Shown here piece after piece: positions 20,401 to 29,400 of a DNA stretch of 64,000 nucleotides. The DNA is from Zobellia russellii (GTDB taxonomy: Bacteria; Bacteroidota; Bacteroidia; Flavobacteriales; Flavobacteriaceae). Location: the NCBI RefSeq assembly GCF_018728565.1, contig NZ_JACSOI010000003.1:124001-188000 (forward strand), in the 5' to 3' direction. The position numbers and the translations under genes were made by a program. Under the pieces are notes generated by a model that worked only from the letters and a program-made list of their open reading frames with translations, did no database searches and was not told where the DNA came from. Within the stretch, counting starts at the first letter, position 1; the number at the start of each line of letters is the position of its first letter.

Positions 20401-21621
20401 CTAGAGAAAGTAATTTTTAATATTCTCTCCAATGCCTTTAAGATTACTCCGGATAAAGGCACCATTACCGTGGGTATTTATAAACGTGCCGATAAAATTA
20501 TATTGCCTCTTTTAAACGAAGAAGAGCCCGTTCAGGCCTTGGAAATTTATATTGAGGATACCGGAAGCGGTATTGGTAAGGACGAATTGGAAAAGGTTTT
20601 TGAGCGTTTCTATCAGGTTGAAAAAATGAACAGCCAGTATTATGGCGGTACAGGTATTGGTTTAGAAGTGGTAAAGAGTTTTGTAGATCTGTTAAAAGGA
20701 AAAATTACCGTAGAAAGCGAAGAAGGTATCGGAACCAAGTTCAAGATTTTCCTGCCGTTGGGGAATGCCCATTTTAAACCTAGCGAACTTTTCTTAAAAC
20801 CAACACCTAAAGCGGATGACTTACCACTGGCCAGAGTAGATGAAGATATAGTGGAAAGACTTACCAATAAGGGCTCCGGTATTACTTTGCTCATTGTGGA
20901 GGACAATGCGGAACTGCGTAGCTACCTAAAAAGCGAACTTAAGGAGGAGTACACCATTATTGAAGCCGTAAACGGTACGGAGGGACTAAAAGCTGCGGAA
21001 AAAAGAACTCCGGATATTATCCTGTCGGATGTGGTTATGCCCGAAATGGATGGTTTTGAGTTCTGTAGACATATTAGGGAAGACCTAAAAACAAGCCATA
21101 TTCCTATACTTATGTTAACGGCCAAAACCATGACGGAGGATTGGGTAAAGGGAATTGATTCCGGAGCGGATATCTACCTTACCAAACCTTTTGAGATGAC
21201 CGTTTTAAAAGCTCAACTAAAGCAGATTCTTAGCAGTAGGCAGGTACTTTTTAACAAGTATTTAAATGATTCCAATAATGTAAAAGTACCCGAAAACACT
21301 TCCGAACTGGATAAAGGTTTCATTTCCAAAGTGCTGGATTATGTTACCGCCAACCTATCGGATGAAAACCTTAATGTAGAGCAGTTGGCAGAAGAACTGA
21401 ACCTAAGTAGAAGTCAATTATACCGGAAGATTAAAGCGCTCACCGGTTACTCCGCAAATGAATTCTTAAGAAAGATAAGGCTTGAAAAAGCCAAGAAAAT
21501 GATAGAGAACGGAAACGAATCTATCAGTGAGGTCTGCTTTAAAGTGGGTTTTTCCTCTCCTTCTTATTTCACCAAATGCTTTAAGGCCCAGTTTGGGTTT
21601 CTTCCTACAGAAGTAAAGTAA
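17482..21621 (+). CDS. Hybrid two-component system (HTCS), second copy, probable xylan-locus activator
   Basis: 1379 residues. Signal peptide (FVKVILVLISCAFFTQGC), periplasmic two-component propeller repeats with recurrent IWIGT blades (about 40-700), Y_Y_Y domain (about 723-791), a membrane helix (about 805-830), HisKA with His865 (NISHEFRTPLTLI), HATPase (GSGIGKDELEKVFERFYQ), receiver with Asp1183 (ILSDVVMPEMDGFEF), and AraC-type DNA-binding domain (about 1279-1379, LNLSRSQLYRKIKALTG). It has the same architecture as the first copy but is clearly divergent in sequence. Placed between the xylose operon and the xylanase genes, it most likely senses xylo-oligosaccharides and activates the GH10 and SusCD transcripts. 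Confidence 0.95.
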   Translation: MQFVKVILVLISCAFFTQGCLYAQNSETEYNFVSIEQDNTQRAVSTIVEDSMGLIWIGTNGVGLKKYNGIDFITYKQDINESKSISNSLIHTSYIDRYDRLWVGTETGLDLYNTDLDNFDKVELGNDTARQGSILIRAIQEGINGELLVGSHYHGVFRVDPLTMKSESIPIQSTIDIATLQVNYILKSTTGKIYVATNYGLFEYNGVKVIPLQIVNEKGEEVKSLSRNIETLFQDKEGAIWLGTLSDGLVKIKFISGNKYSIDSFEITPERVFSIAQAADGNIICGTENDGLFVLKADGTLIKNYRYDKFDVNSIKSNSIWSVFVDSQERIWIGYYNKGVGVYDKLYDKFRDIKSLANINNSLLLPSVTGIVSDKKGKLWIGLDGGGIDVYDTKDNSIVHLKDPQNGIATNLHAAAVSGMFFDSKGNLWVGTWNSGIYFLEKNATAFKNYKISNTNGGLTSNRIMTFDEDKNGIIWIGSYVTGLHSYNPKTQKFTPHLDRIFHDQVPHHGEVRKVLVDSNGFIWLGTTGGLYKIKSDFSEGDKAISLVERMHANTSQQLIVDRIISLYEDSNRIIWIGTDGGGLCKYDPFKDSFTWYGDRNGLSQQTIASILEDNNGAIWLGGNNGISRMDVEKENFKNFDVHDGLLANDFNFNSTFKDEAGILYFGSYEGVNSIDPQNLNFNEHEPEVYFTDFKLFNKSVVPGTEDSPLEKVINRTKAMTLSNSQSVFTIEYAGINFTRPKKNQYAYILEGFDNRWNYVGSTRSATYTNLPPGDYVFKVKAANNDGVWNNTPTTMVITVLAPWWSTNLAIFLYVLAILLITYFLVNLASQRIREKRIVQFEREKRLQEEVLNDRKIQFFTNISHEFRTPLTLILNPLEDILRDSEQVFSKKMKEKLSIIHKNTDRLKRLIDELMDFRKLDINKLNVKVSELEAVSFVKEITGHFEEEAILKDVHLVVESDEPPITLWSDPSMLEKVIFNILSNAFKITPDKGTITVGIYKRADKIILPLLNEEEPVQALEIYIEDTGSGIGKDELEKVFERFYQVEKMNSQYYGGTGIGLEVVKSFVDLLKGKITVESEEGIGTKFKIFLPLGNAHFKPSELFLKPTPKADDLPLARVDEDIVERLTNKGSGITLLIVEDNAELRSYLKSELKEEYTIIEAVNGTEGLKAAEKRTPDIILSDVVMPEMDGFEFCRHIREDLKTSHIPILMLTAKTMTEDWVKGIDSGADIYLTKPFEMTVLKAQLKQILSSRQVLFNKYLNDSNNVKVPENTSELDKGFISKVLDYVTANLSDENLNVEQLAEELNLSRSQLYRKIKALTGYSANEFLRKIRLEKAKKMIENGNESISEVCFKVGFSSPSYFTKCFKAQFGFLPTEVK

Positions 21622-21747
21622 GGGCTTATTAATTTTTATTGTAGTACAAATCTTAATTCTTCGTTGGATTTAACTAAATTAGGGGTTGAATAGATGCGTA
21701 CGGATTATGCGGTGTATAAACGCGTTTGCAGACTAGAAAATATAAAA

Positions 21748-22368
21748 ATGACATCTAACCGATACATTTCAATTGGAAAAATAATAGCTCTGATTACTTT
21801 TTTGATTGGTATGTTGATTTTTGGAACATATTACTTTACAACAAATGGAGAACTCTTGTTTCTCGGATACGGTTTTGTCGTTCTTGCAGGAATAATCAAC
21901 CTAATTACCCTAATCGGAATTTTAGTGCGAGTCCAAACCGATAAAACAAATCGGAAAGAATTATTAAAAGTAAGCGGAATGATATTGTTGAATATACCAA
22001 TTATGTTTGGCTGTATGTTGATATCGATGATGGTTCTTGGTAATATGAGAATTACATTCACAAACAGTACACAAAACGAACTGACAGAAATTAAAATTGT
22101 AGGTTGTGAAACGGAACGAATTGCGCAACTTGAACCGAATGAAAGTAAAACCGTTTGGGTTGGTATTACAGGAGACTGCTCAATATTCGTTGAATACACA
22201 GAAAACGGAGTAAAAAGAAAAGAAACAGTTGTTGGGTATGTAACGTCTGGTGGAGGACAAAAAATGAGTTATAAAATTAATAGAAAAAATAAAGACAATC
22301 AAGTGCAATACATCCAAAATTCTTTATGGAATAATGGCTTTTGTTTCTATGCTCACCTTGTTTATTAG
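21748..22368 (+). CDS. Small membrane protein of unknown function
   Basis: About 206 residues from the ATG at 21748; an upstream ATG at 21694 would add 18 charged residues. Three hydrophobic helices are visible: ISIGKIIALITFLIGMLIF, LLFLGYGFVVLAGIINLITL, and a third around GMILLNIPIMFGCMLISMMV. A soluble tail of about 90 residues rich in Thr, Asn, Glu and Lys follows. I do not recognise the family. Base composition looks more AT-rich and codon use differs from the neighbouring genes, so it may be a recent arrival between the HTCS and xylanase genes. No role in xylan use can be claimed. Confidence 0.65.
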   Translation: MTSNRYISIGKIIALITFLIGMLIFGTYYFTTNGELLFLGYGFVVLAGIINLITLIGILVRVQTDKTNRKELLKVSGMILLNIPIMFGCMLISMMVLGNMRITFTNSTQNELTEIKIVGCETERIAQLEPNESKTVWVGITGDCSIFVEYTENGVKRKETVVGYVTSGGGQKMSYKINRKNKDNQVQYIQNSLWNNGFCFYAHLVY

Positions 22369-22701
22369 TTTGTGAGAAAAGGTATTGGTGATTTCTCCAA
22401 TATTCAAAATAAACCCTAAAAACTCACCTTATTTCAATGTGTTTTTACTTCAATTAGACACGATTCTGTCATCTGTTTTCTCGGTTTCGTAAGGCATAAT
22501 TTTACACTCTCATTTTCGGCCTAGGGCCCAAATGCTTTGGTACTATTGCATTTGCAAAACAAAATGCCACAAATGTTCTATACTGCGCTTCATTTGTAGT
22601 ATGGCCCACCTGCTTATTTTCCGACTTTTATCAAACTATAGTCTTCAAAACAGAAAGGAGCTATTATCAATTTCTTTATTTAACCTTTTTAAATTAATGA
22701 T
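22369..22701. promoter_or_regulatory. Non-coding region upstream of the xylanase operon
   Basis: 333 bases with no supported gene. It must hold the promoter of the GH10 operon. At 22484-22492 it contains GTTTCGTAA, the exact reverse complement of TTACGAAAC found in the xylB palindrome at 13465-13473. Only one half of the palindrome is present. A frame at 22532-22849 crosses the true gene start and has no coding features. Confidence 0.35.
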
Positions 22702-23841
22702 ATGTTTAAATCCGTTGTATTATTTTTTGCAATTCTGTTGTTTTTGTTCGGTTTTGGAAAAATCAGGGAAAGCAATTTTCAAACCGAAGATGATGCTGCC
22801 AGTCTCAAGAAAGTATATGAAAAAGACTTTTATATTGGGGCGGCCGTAAACGACCGGATCATTACAGGAAACGATGCAAAAGCGCTTAAAGTCTTGAAAG
22901 GGGATTTCAATTCGCTAAGCCCGGAAAACGTTATGAAATGGGAAGCCCTTCATCCATCTCCCGATACCTATAATTTTGAGATGGCGGACAAATATGTGGC
23001 GTTGGGCAAAAAGAATAATATGCACATTGTAGGGCATACATTGTTATGGCATAGCCAAATTGGCCAATGGATGAATTCCGTCAAGGATAGTGCCCAAATG
23101 GCCAACTATATTAAAGAACACATTACCACGGTTGCAGATAGGTACAAGGGAAAGATAGACAGTTGGGACGTGGTGAACGAAGCGCTTAACGAGGATGGCT
23201 CTCTACGGGAATCCGTTTTCTTGGAAGTAATGGGGGAGCGCTATTTGGAGTTCGCTTTTAAAATGGCAGAAAAGGCCGATCCTGCCGCAGAGTTGTATTA
23301 CAATGACTATAACATGTGGAAGCCTAAAAAGAGGGAAGGCGCCATTAGGCTTATAGAAAACCTTCAAAAGAACGGTGCCAAAATTCACGGGGTTGGTATG
23401 CAGGCCCACTGGGGTCTTACGGAACCTTCGTTGGAAGAAGTAGAGGCAAGTATCGTAGCCTATGCCAAATTAGGGATTAAAGTAGCCATAACCGAATTGG
23501 ACGTTACCGTTCTGCCCAACCCTAGGGAACTAGAGGGCGCGGAAATAAGCCAGAACTTTGAGAACAGCGAGGAAATGAATCCATACCCGGATGCCTTGCC
23601 GGATTCTGTAGAAGTACAGTTGGCGGAGCGTTACCGAGATATTTTTAAGCTTTTCTTAAAGCACAGCGATAAAATTGACAGGGTTACGTTCTGGGGTGTG
23701 AACGATAGAAGCTCGTGGCTTAACAATTGGCCCATTAAAGACCGTACCAACTATCCGCTACTTTTTGATCGGGAGTACAAAACCAAAAAAGCATACTACG
23801 CTGTTACAGGCTTAAAAACCGATGCTACCAACCAACATTAA
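22702..23841 (+). CDS. Endo-1,4-beta-xylanase, glycoside hydrolase family 10
   Basis: 379 residues: an N-terminal hydrophobic signal or anchor (VVLFFAILLFLFGFG) and one GH10 barrel with no attached binding module. Family features include GHTLLWHSQIGQWM, acid/base Glu160 in WDVVNEAL, HGVGMQAHWGL, nucleophile Glu265 in AITELDVTVLP, and FWGVNDRSSWLNNWP. It cuts internal beta-1,4 bonds of xylan, outside the cytoplasm. There is no lipobox cysteine, so it is either secreted to the periplasm or held by an uncleaved helix. It leads an operon with the symporter (five-base gap) and the GH43 gene. Confidence 0.95.
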   Translation: MFKSVVLFFAILLFLFGFGKIRESNFQTEDDAASLKKVYEKDFYIGAAVNDRIITGNDAKALKVLKGDFNSLSPENVMKWEALHPSPDTYNFEMADKYVALGKKNNMHIVGHTLLWHSQIGQWMNSVKDSAQMANYIKEHITTVADRYKGKIDSWDVVNEALNEDGSLRESVFLEVMGERYLEFAFKMAEKADPAAELYYNDYNMWKPKKREGAIRLIENLQKNGAKIHGVGMQAHWGLTEPSLEEVEASIVAYAKLGIKVAITELDVTVLPNPRELEGAEISQNFENSEEMNPYPDALPDSVEVQLAERYRDIFKLFLKHSDKIDRVTFWGVNDRSSWLNNWPIKDRTNYPLLFDREYKTKKAYYAVTGLKTDATNQH

Positions 23842-23846
23842 TCTTC

Positions 23847-25304
23847 ATGAATTTAGAATCTCAAAAATTATCCGTTAAGGAAAAAATAGGCTATAGTCTG
23901 GGCGATCTCTCGGCAAATTTGGTCTTTCAGACCTTAATGACGTACCTGGCCTATTTCTACACGGACATCTATGGCTTGGAAACCAACCATGCATCGGCCA
24001 TTATGCTTACCGTAGGTCTTATTGCGGCCTTTGGTTTTAATCCTATTATAGGGGCTTTGGCAGACCGTACCACCTCCAAATGGGGTAAGTTTAGACCTTG
24101 GATTTTGTTTACGGCCATTCCGCTAGGAGTAGTGGCGCTGCTGGCGTTCAGTACACCTGATTTTGCCTATAAGGGCAAGGTCATTTATGCCGTGGTAACT
24201 TATACGTTGCTATTATTGCTGTACGCTGCGAACAACCTGCCTTACTCGGCCTTAAGTGGGGTTATTACGGGCGATATGGGCGAGCGAAACAGTTTGTCCG
24301 CTTACCGCTTTGTAGCGGTTATGTTCGCACAGTTTTTTGTTCAGGTTTTTATGTTACCCATAATTGAATCTGCAGGAGGTGGCAATAAAGCCGTTGGTAT
24401 TGAAATTGTAATGACCTGGTTGGCCATTATAGGAACCGTAATGCTGATTATTACCTTTTTGACCACTAAAGAACGCATTGTTCCTACTTTGGAACAGAAA
24501 TCTACACTTAAGGAAGATTTGGGTGACTTGTTCGGTAACAGGCCGTGGATCATTATGTTGGTGCTTACCACTTTGGTATTCATAACCTTGGCCATGAAAG
24601 GTGGCTCTTATGTGTATTATTTTGAAAATTATGTAAACGAAGAAAGCCTTACCCTTTTTATACAGCCCGTTCTTGATGGTTTGTCCGCTATTGGGGTCAA
24701 CTTTTTTGGGGAAAATCCGGTATCCGCTGGTTTTGGCCTTTTTAATGCCGGGGGAATTATTTTTATGATTGTGGGTATTACGCTCTCAAAACGGTTCGCA
24801 GATACCTATGGTAAAAGGGATGTTTTTATGGTAGCCCTATTTTTATCAACACTGTTCATAGTTTTCTTTTACTTTTTTGCACCTACTTCTATTGGGTTGA
24901 TTTTCATCTCACAAATTTTACACGGCTTCTTTTACGGTATCACCATACCCTTGCTTTGGGCCATGATTGCAGACGTTGCAGATTTCTCCGAATGGAAGAA
25001 CAACCGTAGGGCCACAGCCATAATTTTCTCTGCCATGATGGTAGGGTTAAAAGGAGGTTTAAGTATAGGGAGCGCATTGGTAACCGCTATTTTGGGTATG
25101 TACCACTATGTTTCAAAAGAAGCAGTGGTAGCCGGAGAAGCCATTGTGCAGCCGGAAACTGCAGTGCAAGGCACCCGAATGTTGGTTAGTATCTATCCGG
25201 CCATTCCGTTTTTGATAGGTATAGGTTTGTTGTTTTTCTATGAAATCAACAAAACAACGGAAACCCGCATAGAATTGGATTTAAAGAAACGAAGAGAAAA
25301 ATAA
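23847..25304 (+). CDS. GPH-type (glycoside-pentoside-hexuronide) MFS symporter
   Basis: 485 residues with about twelve membrane helices. The N-terminus KEKIGYSLGDLSANLVFQT followed by YLAYFYTDIYG is characteristic of glycoside-pentoside-hexuronide:cation symporters such as XynB/XylP/MelB. GALADRTTSKWGKFRPWI is the conserved loop between helices 2 and 3. A relatively large loop near 24620-24730 (about residues 260-295) is unusual. Between a xylanase and a cytoplasmic GH43 enzyme, it probably moves xylo-oligosaccharides or xylobiose across the inner membrane with Na+ or H+; the exact substrate is inference. Confidence 0.93.
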   Translation: MNLESQKLSVKEKIGYSLGDLSANLVFQTLMTYLAYFYTDIYGLETNHASAIMLTVGLIAAFGFNPIIGALADRTTSKWGKFRPWILFTAIPLGVVALLAFSTPDFAYKGKVIYAVVTYTLLLLLYAANNLPYSALSGVITGDMGERNSLSAYRFVAVMFAQFFVQVFMLPIIESAGGGNKAVGIEIVMTWLAIIGTVMLIITFLTTKERIVPTLEQKSTLKEDLGDLFGNRPWIIMLVLTTLVFITLAMKGGSYVYYFENYVNEESLTLFIQPVLDGLSAIGVNFFGENPVSAGFGLFNAGGIIFMIVGITLSKRFADTYGKRDVFMVALFLSTLFIVFFYFFAPTSIGLIFISQILHGFFYGITIPLLWAMIADVADFSEWKNNRRATAIIFSAMMVGLKGGLSIGSALVTAILGMYHYVSKEAVVAGEAIVQPETAVQGTRMLVSIYPAIPFLIGIGLLFFYEINKTTETRIELDLKKRREK

Positions 25305-25329
25305 TATCTAAAACAAAACACAAGATTTC

Positions 25330-26352
25330 ATGCCAGAAGAATCTATAGAAAATATCGATTTTGATAAGTTGAACGAAACGGCTATTTCCCAGCCATTGGT
25401 AAAGCACATATACACCGCAGACCCTTCTGCCCACGTTTTTAACGGAAAAATTTACATTTACCCATCTCATGATATAGAATCTGGGATTCCTTTTGATGAC
25501 TTGGGAAGCCATTTTGCAATGGAGGATTACCACGTGCTTTCCATGAACGGAATAGCGGGTGAAACGGTAGACCATGGGGTTGCACTTCATGTTGATGATG
25601 TGCCCTGGGCGGAGAAGCAAATGTGGGCACCGGATGCGGCCCATAAAGACGGGAAGTATTATTTGTACTTTCCTGCTAGGGATTATGATGGAATTTTTAA
25701 AATAGGTGTTGCCGTAGGCGATGCTCCAGAAGGACCTTTTACGCCCCAACCCGAAGCTATTAAGGGAAGTTATTCCATTGATCCAGCAGTATTCGAAGAC
25801 GAGGACGGAAGCTACTACATGTATTTTGGTGGAATCTGGGGCGGACAGCTCCAAAAGTACCGTAAAAATGCTTACGATAAGACCAATGAAATGCCCGAAC
25901 CCCAAGAAACGGCCTTATTGCCTATCGTAGCCAAGTTAACGGACGATATGTTGGAGTTTGCCGAGGAACCAAAAGAAGTACAAATTTTGGATGCCAATGG
26001 TAACCTTTTGTTAGAAGGGGATAATAACAGACGTTTCTTTGAAGCATCATGGGTACACAAATACAATGGCAAATACTATTTCTCATATTCCACTGGAGAT
26101 ACCCATTTCATTTGTTACGCTATAGGGGATAATCCATACGGACCTTTTACCTATGCCGGACGCATCTTGAATCCGGTTGTGGGTTGGACGTCTCACCATT
26201 CCATTTGTGAGGTAGATGGCAAGTGGTATCTGTTCTACCATGATTCTAGCCTTTCCCGAGGGGTTACACATCTACGATCTGTAAAGGTTGTGGAGATTAC
26301 CTATAATCCAGATGGGAGTATCGTAACCTTAGACCCATATAAAGAATTTTAA
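25330..26352 (+). CDS. Glycoside hydrolase family 43, probable beta-xylosidase/alpha-L-arabinofuranosidase
   Basis: 340 residues, single-domain five-bladed propeller. The three catalytic carboxylates can be placed: Asp31 (YTADPSAHVF, general base), Asp151 (SIDPAVFEDEDGSYYMYFGG, pKa modulator) and Glu238 (FEASWVHKYNGKYYFSYS, general acid). There is no signal peptide, so it should act in the cytoplasm on short oligosaccharides delivered by the symporter 25 bases upstream. The product is xylose or arabinose, feeding XylA. The motif set recalls GH43 subfamily 1, but I cannot confirm the subfamily or decide between xylosidase and arabinofuranosidase. Confidence 0.9.
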   Translation: MPEESIENIDFDKLNETAISQPLVKHIYTADPSAHVFNGKIYIYPSHDIESGIPFDDLGSHFAMEDYHVLSMNGIAGETVDHGVALHVDDVPWAEKQMWAPDAAHKDGKYYLYFPARDYDGIFKIGVAVGDAPEGPFTPQPEAIKGSYSIDPAVFEDEDGSYYMYFGGIWGGQLQKYRKNAYDKTNEMPEPQETALLPIVAKLTDDMLEFAEEPKEVQILDANGNLLLEGDNNRRFFEASWVHKYNGKYYFSYSTGDTHFICYAIGDNPYGPFTYAGRILNPVVGWTSHHSICEVDGKWYLFYHDSSLSRGVTHLRSVKVVEITYNPDGSIVTLDPYKEF

Positions 26353-26373
26353 TCGGATTTTATAATGAAGAAA

Positions 26374-26406
26374 AAAGAGGGACTATCATTGTGGTAGTCC
26401 CTCTTT
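26374..26406. terminator. Bidirectional terminator inside the end of the FG-GAP gene
   Basis: A 12-base-pair perfect stem, AAAGAGGGACTA at 26374-26385 with TAGTCCCTCTTT at 26395-26406, and a nine-base loop. The stop codon of the convergent FG-GAP gene (26386-26388) lies in the loop, so the right arm is coding sequence. T-rich or A-rich flanks on both sides allow use in both directions. Confidence 0.85.
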
Positions 26407-29400
26407 CTTGTTAAATGCTATAAACTGCAAATAATCATTGTTTTTGGCCGCTAGAATGTAGGATTGGGAATTTACTTGAATAGGGGCCATATGCTTCACA
26501 TCTCCAGTAACAAAAAAGCCGCTTTCAGAAGCTGCTATAGGTGTAAAACCTCCTTCTCCGTTACCTTCTAGGAAGAGTCCGTGGCTTGCATCGTTACGTG
26601 GAGTCTCAACTTCCGAGGCATAAAGGTTGCCCGCTACAAGAATATCTAGGTTTCCATCCTTATTATAATCGTCTACCAATATTTCGTTAATGCTAGAGGT
26701 TTGCGCTAACACCGGAAGCTTATGAACTATAAATTTCCCGTCCTTATTTTCTAAATAGATACTGGCAAAGGATTTTACTTGATAATGAAGCGCGGATTCC
26801 AGAGACTTTTCTGTGTAGACATCTTCTAAGGTAGCTTCGGCAAAACTCTCGTAATCCTGGAACTTCTGTTTTATAGCAGGAATCTGCTGTGACGAACATC
26901 CACGGCCACGAACAGGGTACTGTTTACCATCATTATAGTAACTAAGTACAATATCTTGGTTGTTGTCCTTATCAAAATCGCTCACGAAAATATCAAACGT
27001 TTCTTCTTCAGTGGCCTTATATTTATAGTTTTCACCATTGTTGCCCAAAACATAATCCATATCGCCATCCTTGTCAAAATCGCCTTGTTGAATGCTCCAC
27101 CACCAGCCAGTAGTATCTTTAGTGAGCCCCCAAGACTCAGAAACTTCCTCAAAACCGTTCTCGGTATTTTGGAACAGGCGTATGGGCATCCATTCGCCCA
27201 CAATCATAATATCCTGTCTGTTGTCATTATTAAAATCTGTAATTAAGGCGCTGGTGGCCATGCCCAGATTTTGGAATTCTTGTGGTTGCATATTTTCAAA
27301 GACTTCAAAACTAACGTTGCCGTTTGTACTCGTGTTTTTAAGAAGGTAACTGGAAGTAGGGCTAGGGTAGTTTTTAGGAATCTGTCTGCCTAAGACCAGA
27401 AGGTCCGGTTTGCCATCTCCATTAAAATCGGATTGATAGACTTGGGAACCGCTAATTTTTAAATCCGGTAGGGCCATGGCATCAGATTTTTGGAAATTGC
27501 CTTGGCCGTCGTTTAGATATAATCTATCTCGTAATGCATTAGAGTTTTCTGAAAATTCATATCCTCCACTTACTACGTAGAGGTCATTATCTCCATCCCC
27601 ATCGGCATCAAAAATTAAAGAACCGGAATCCTCACTTATTAAATCATCCTGTAAAAAGTTAGAAGATTGCTTTTCAAAGCCATCATCCGTCTGTAAAAAT
27701 ATACTACCAAGATTTCCGGAAGAGCCCCCTACGAAGTAGTCATCCAGACCATCATTGTTAAGGTCTCCAACAGCAAGAGTAGGACCAAAAGAGGACATTT
27801 TATGTGGGAGCAGAACCTGGTCCTCAAAATCATCATATTTGTTTTCTGTATGTTGATATTCAGGGAACTTTGAGTTGGTAACCGTGGCAAATAATTTAGT
27901 TTGAGATCCCTTTTTCTCAATATTCGTAACAGCACTCTCAAAATTTAAGGTCAGTGCTTGGTTGGCTTTTACCGCCTGCAGTTGTTGAACCTTTCCGTTA
28001 GGCCAAACCACTTTTAATCCGTCTACTATAGAAGCGTCGCCCAATCCAAAATGAAGCATAGGAGCTACTGAAGACTGAAATCCTCTGGTCAGCGTTAATT
28101 CTTGCATTTGTGTCCGTCCATTAACCGTTACATATACACGGGCACCTAAACCAAATGGATTGGTATTATTGCCTTGGAGCTTTATTTGTACATAATTATT
28201 GTTCTCCGAAGCGTTGTTCCTAAAAACCGAGGCTTTATCATCTATGTTATTGGTAACGATTTCCAAATCTCCATCATTATCAAGATCAGCATAGACCACG
28301 CCGTTGGAAAAACCTTTAAACTCAATGCCCCAATCCTTGTTGGCTCGTTTGAATTCTAAGTTTCCGTTGTTCTTAAAAATGAAGTTATCTATTTTCTCAG
28401 ATGGAATTTTTTGACTGAGTTCCAGTAGCGTATCATTCTTTATTTTGATGGATTTCAGTTTGTTGAAATAGTCATTATTATTGATTTCCCGTCGCGTACC
28501 GTTGGATACAAAAAGGTCTTTATACCCGTCATTATCAAAATCGGCAAAAAGAGGGCCCCAGCTCCAATCGGTTGAAGAGGTTCCGGTAATTCTAGAAACA
28601 TTGGAAAAATGAGGAATGCCATCTTCAAAAACTCCAGAATTCATTTGCATACAATTGTGCATGTACTGGTAATGGAACCCGGCATCTACCACGTCCCAAA
28701 ACAGTTGCGGATTCATGCTGGCCATATTGGCTTTTTTTCGTCGGTTGGATTTGGCGTCCATATCTACCTGGAAAATATCTAGGTTTCCATCGTCGTTAAA
28801 ATCTGCTATATCGGCTCCCATACCATAAAACGCAGTATGGGATGTAGCTTGTTTTACCACTTCTTTAAATGTACCGTCCTGATTATTAATGTACATGAAA
28901 TCAGGAGAATTAAAATCATTGGATACATAAAGGTCCGGCCAAGTATCATTGTTGAGATCGCCTACGGTGGCACTTAAGGAAAGTCCGTATGCTTTAAGTC
29001 CCGAGGCTTCGGTAACATTGGTAAAGGTCTGTCCGTTATTTTGGTACAAGTGCCCGGATTCATGGTCCTGGACATTTTTCATCTTATATGAATAAACAAA
29101 GGTGGGAGAGTCAAATTTAGTAGGAGGGTAGTTGGCCACGAAAAGGTCTAGATCACCATCTTTATCATAATCAAAAAAAGTAGCTTGCACACTGTTGCCT
29201 TTATCGTTAAGACCATATTCTGCCGCCTTTTCGGTGAAAGTACCATCTCCGTTATTCATGAAAAGTTCATTGTCCTTTGGACCGAATTTGCCACCTACGG
29301 AACAATAGATATCTAGAAATCCATCTGCATTAACATCGGCCATGGTAACTCCGGTATACCAACGGTTATCACCTGTTACGCCGGCTTTTTCCGTAATATC

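Noticed and set aside
22532-22849. Frame crossing the GH10 start
   Set aside because: Overlaps the xylanase signal peptide in another frame, Cys- and Leu-rich without a domain; the region is treated as promoter.
25246-25905. 219-residue minus-strand frame opposite the symporter end and GH43 gene
   Set aside because: It lies entirely antisense to two well-supported genes, has an implausible amino acid pattern and no domain; it is a shadow of GH43 codon use.
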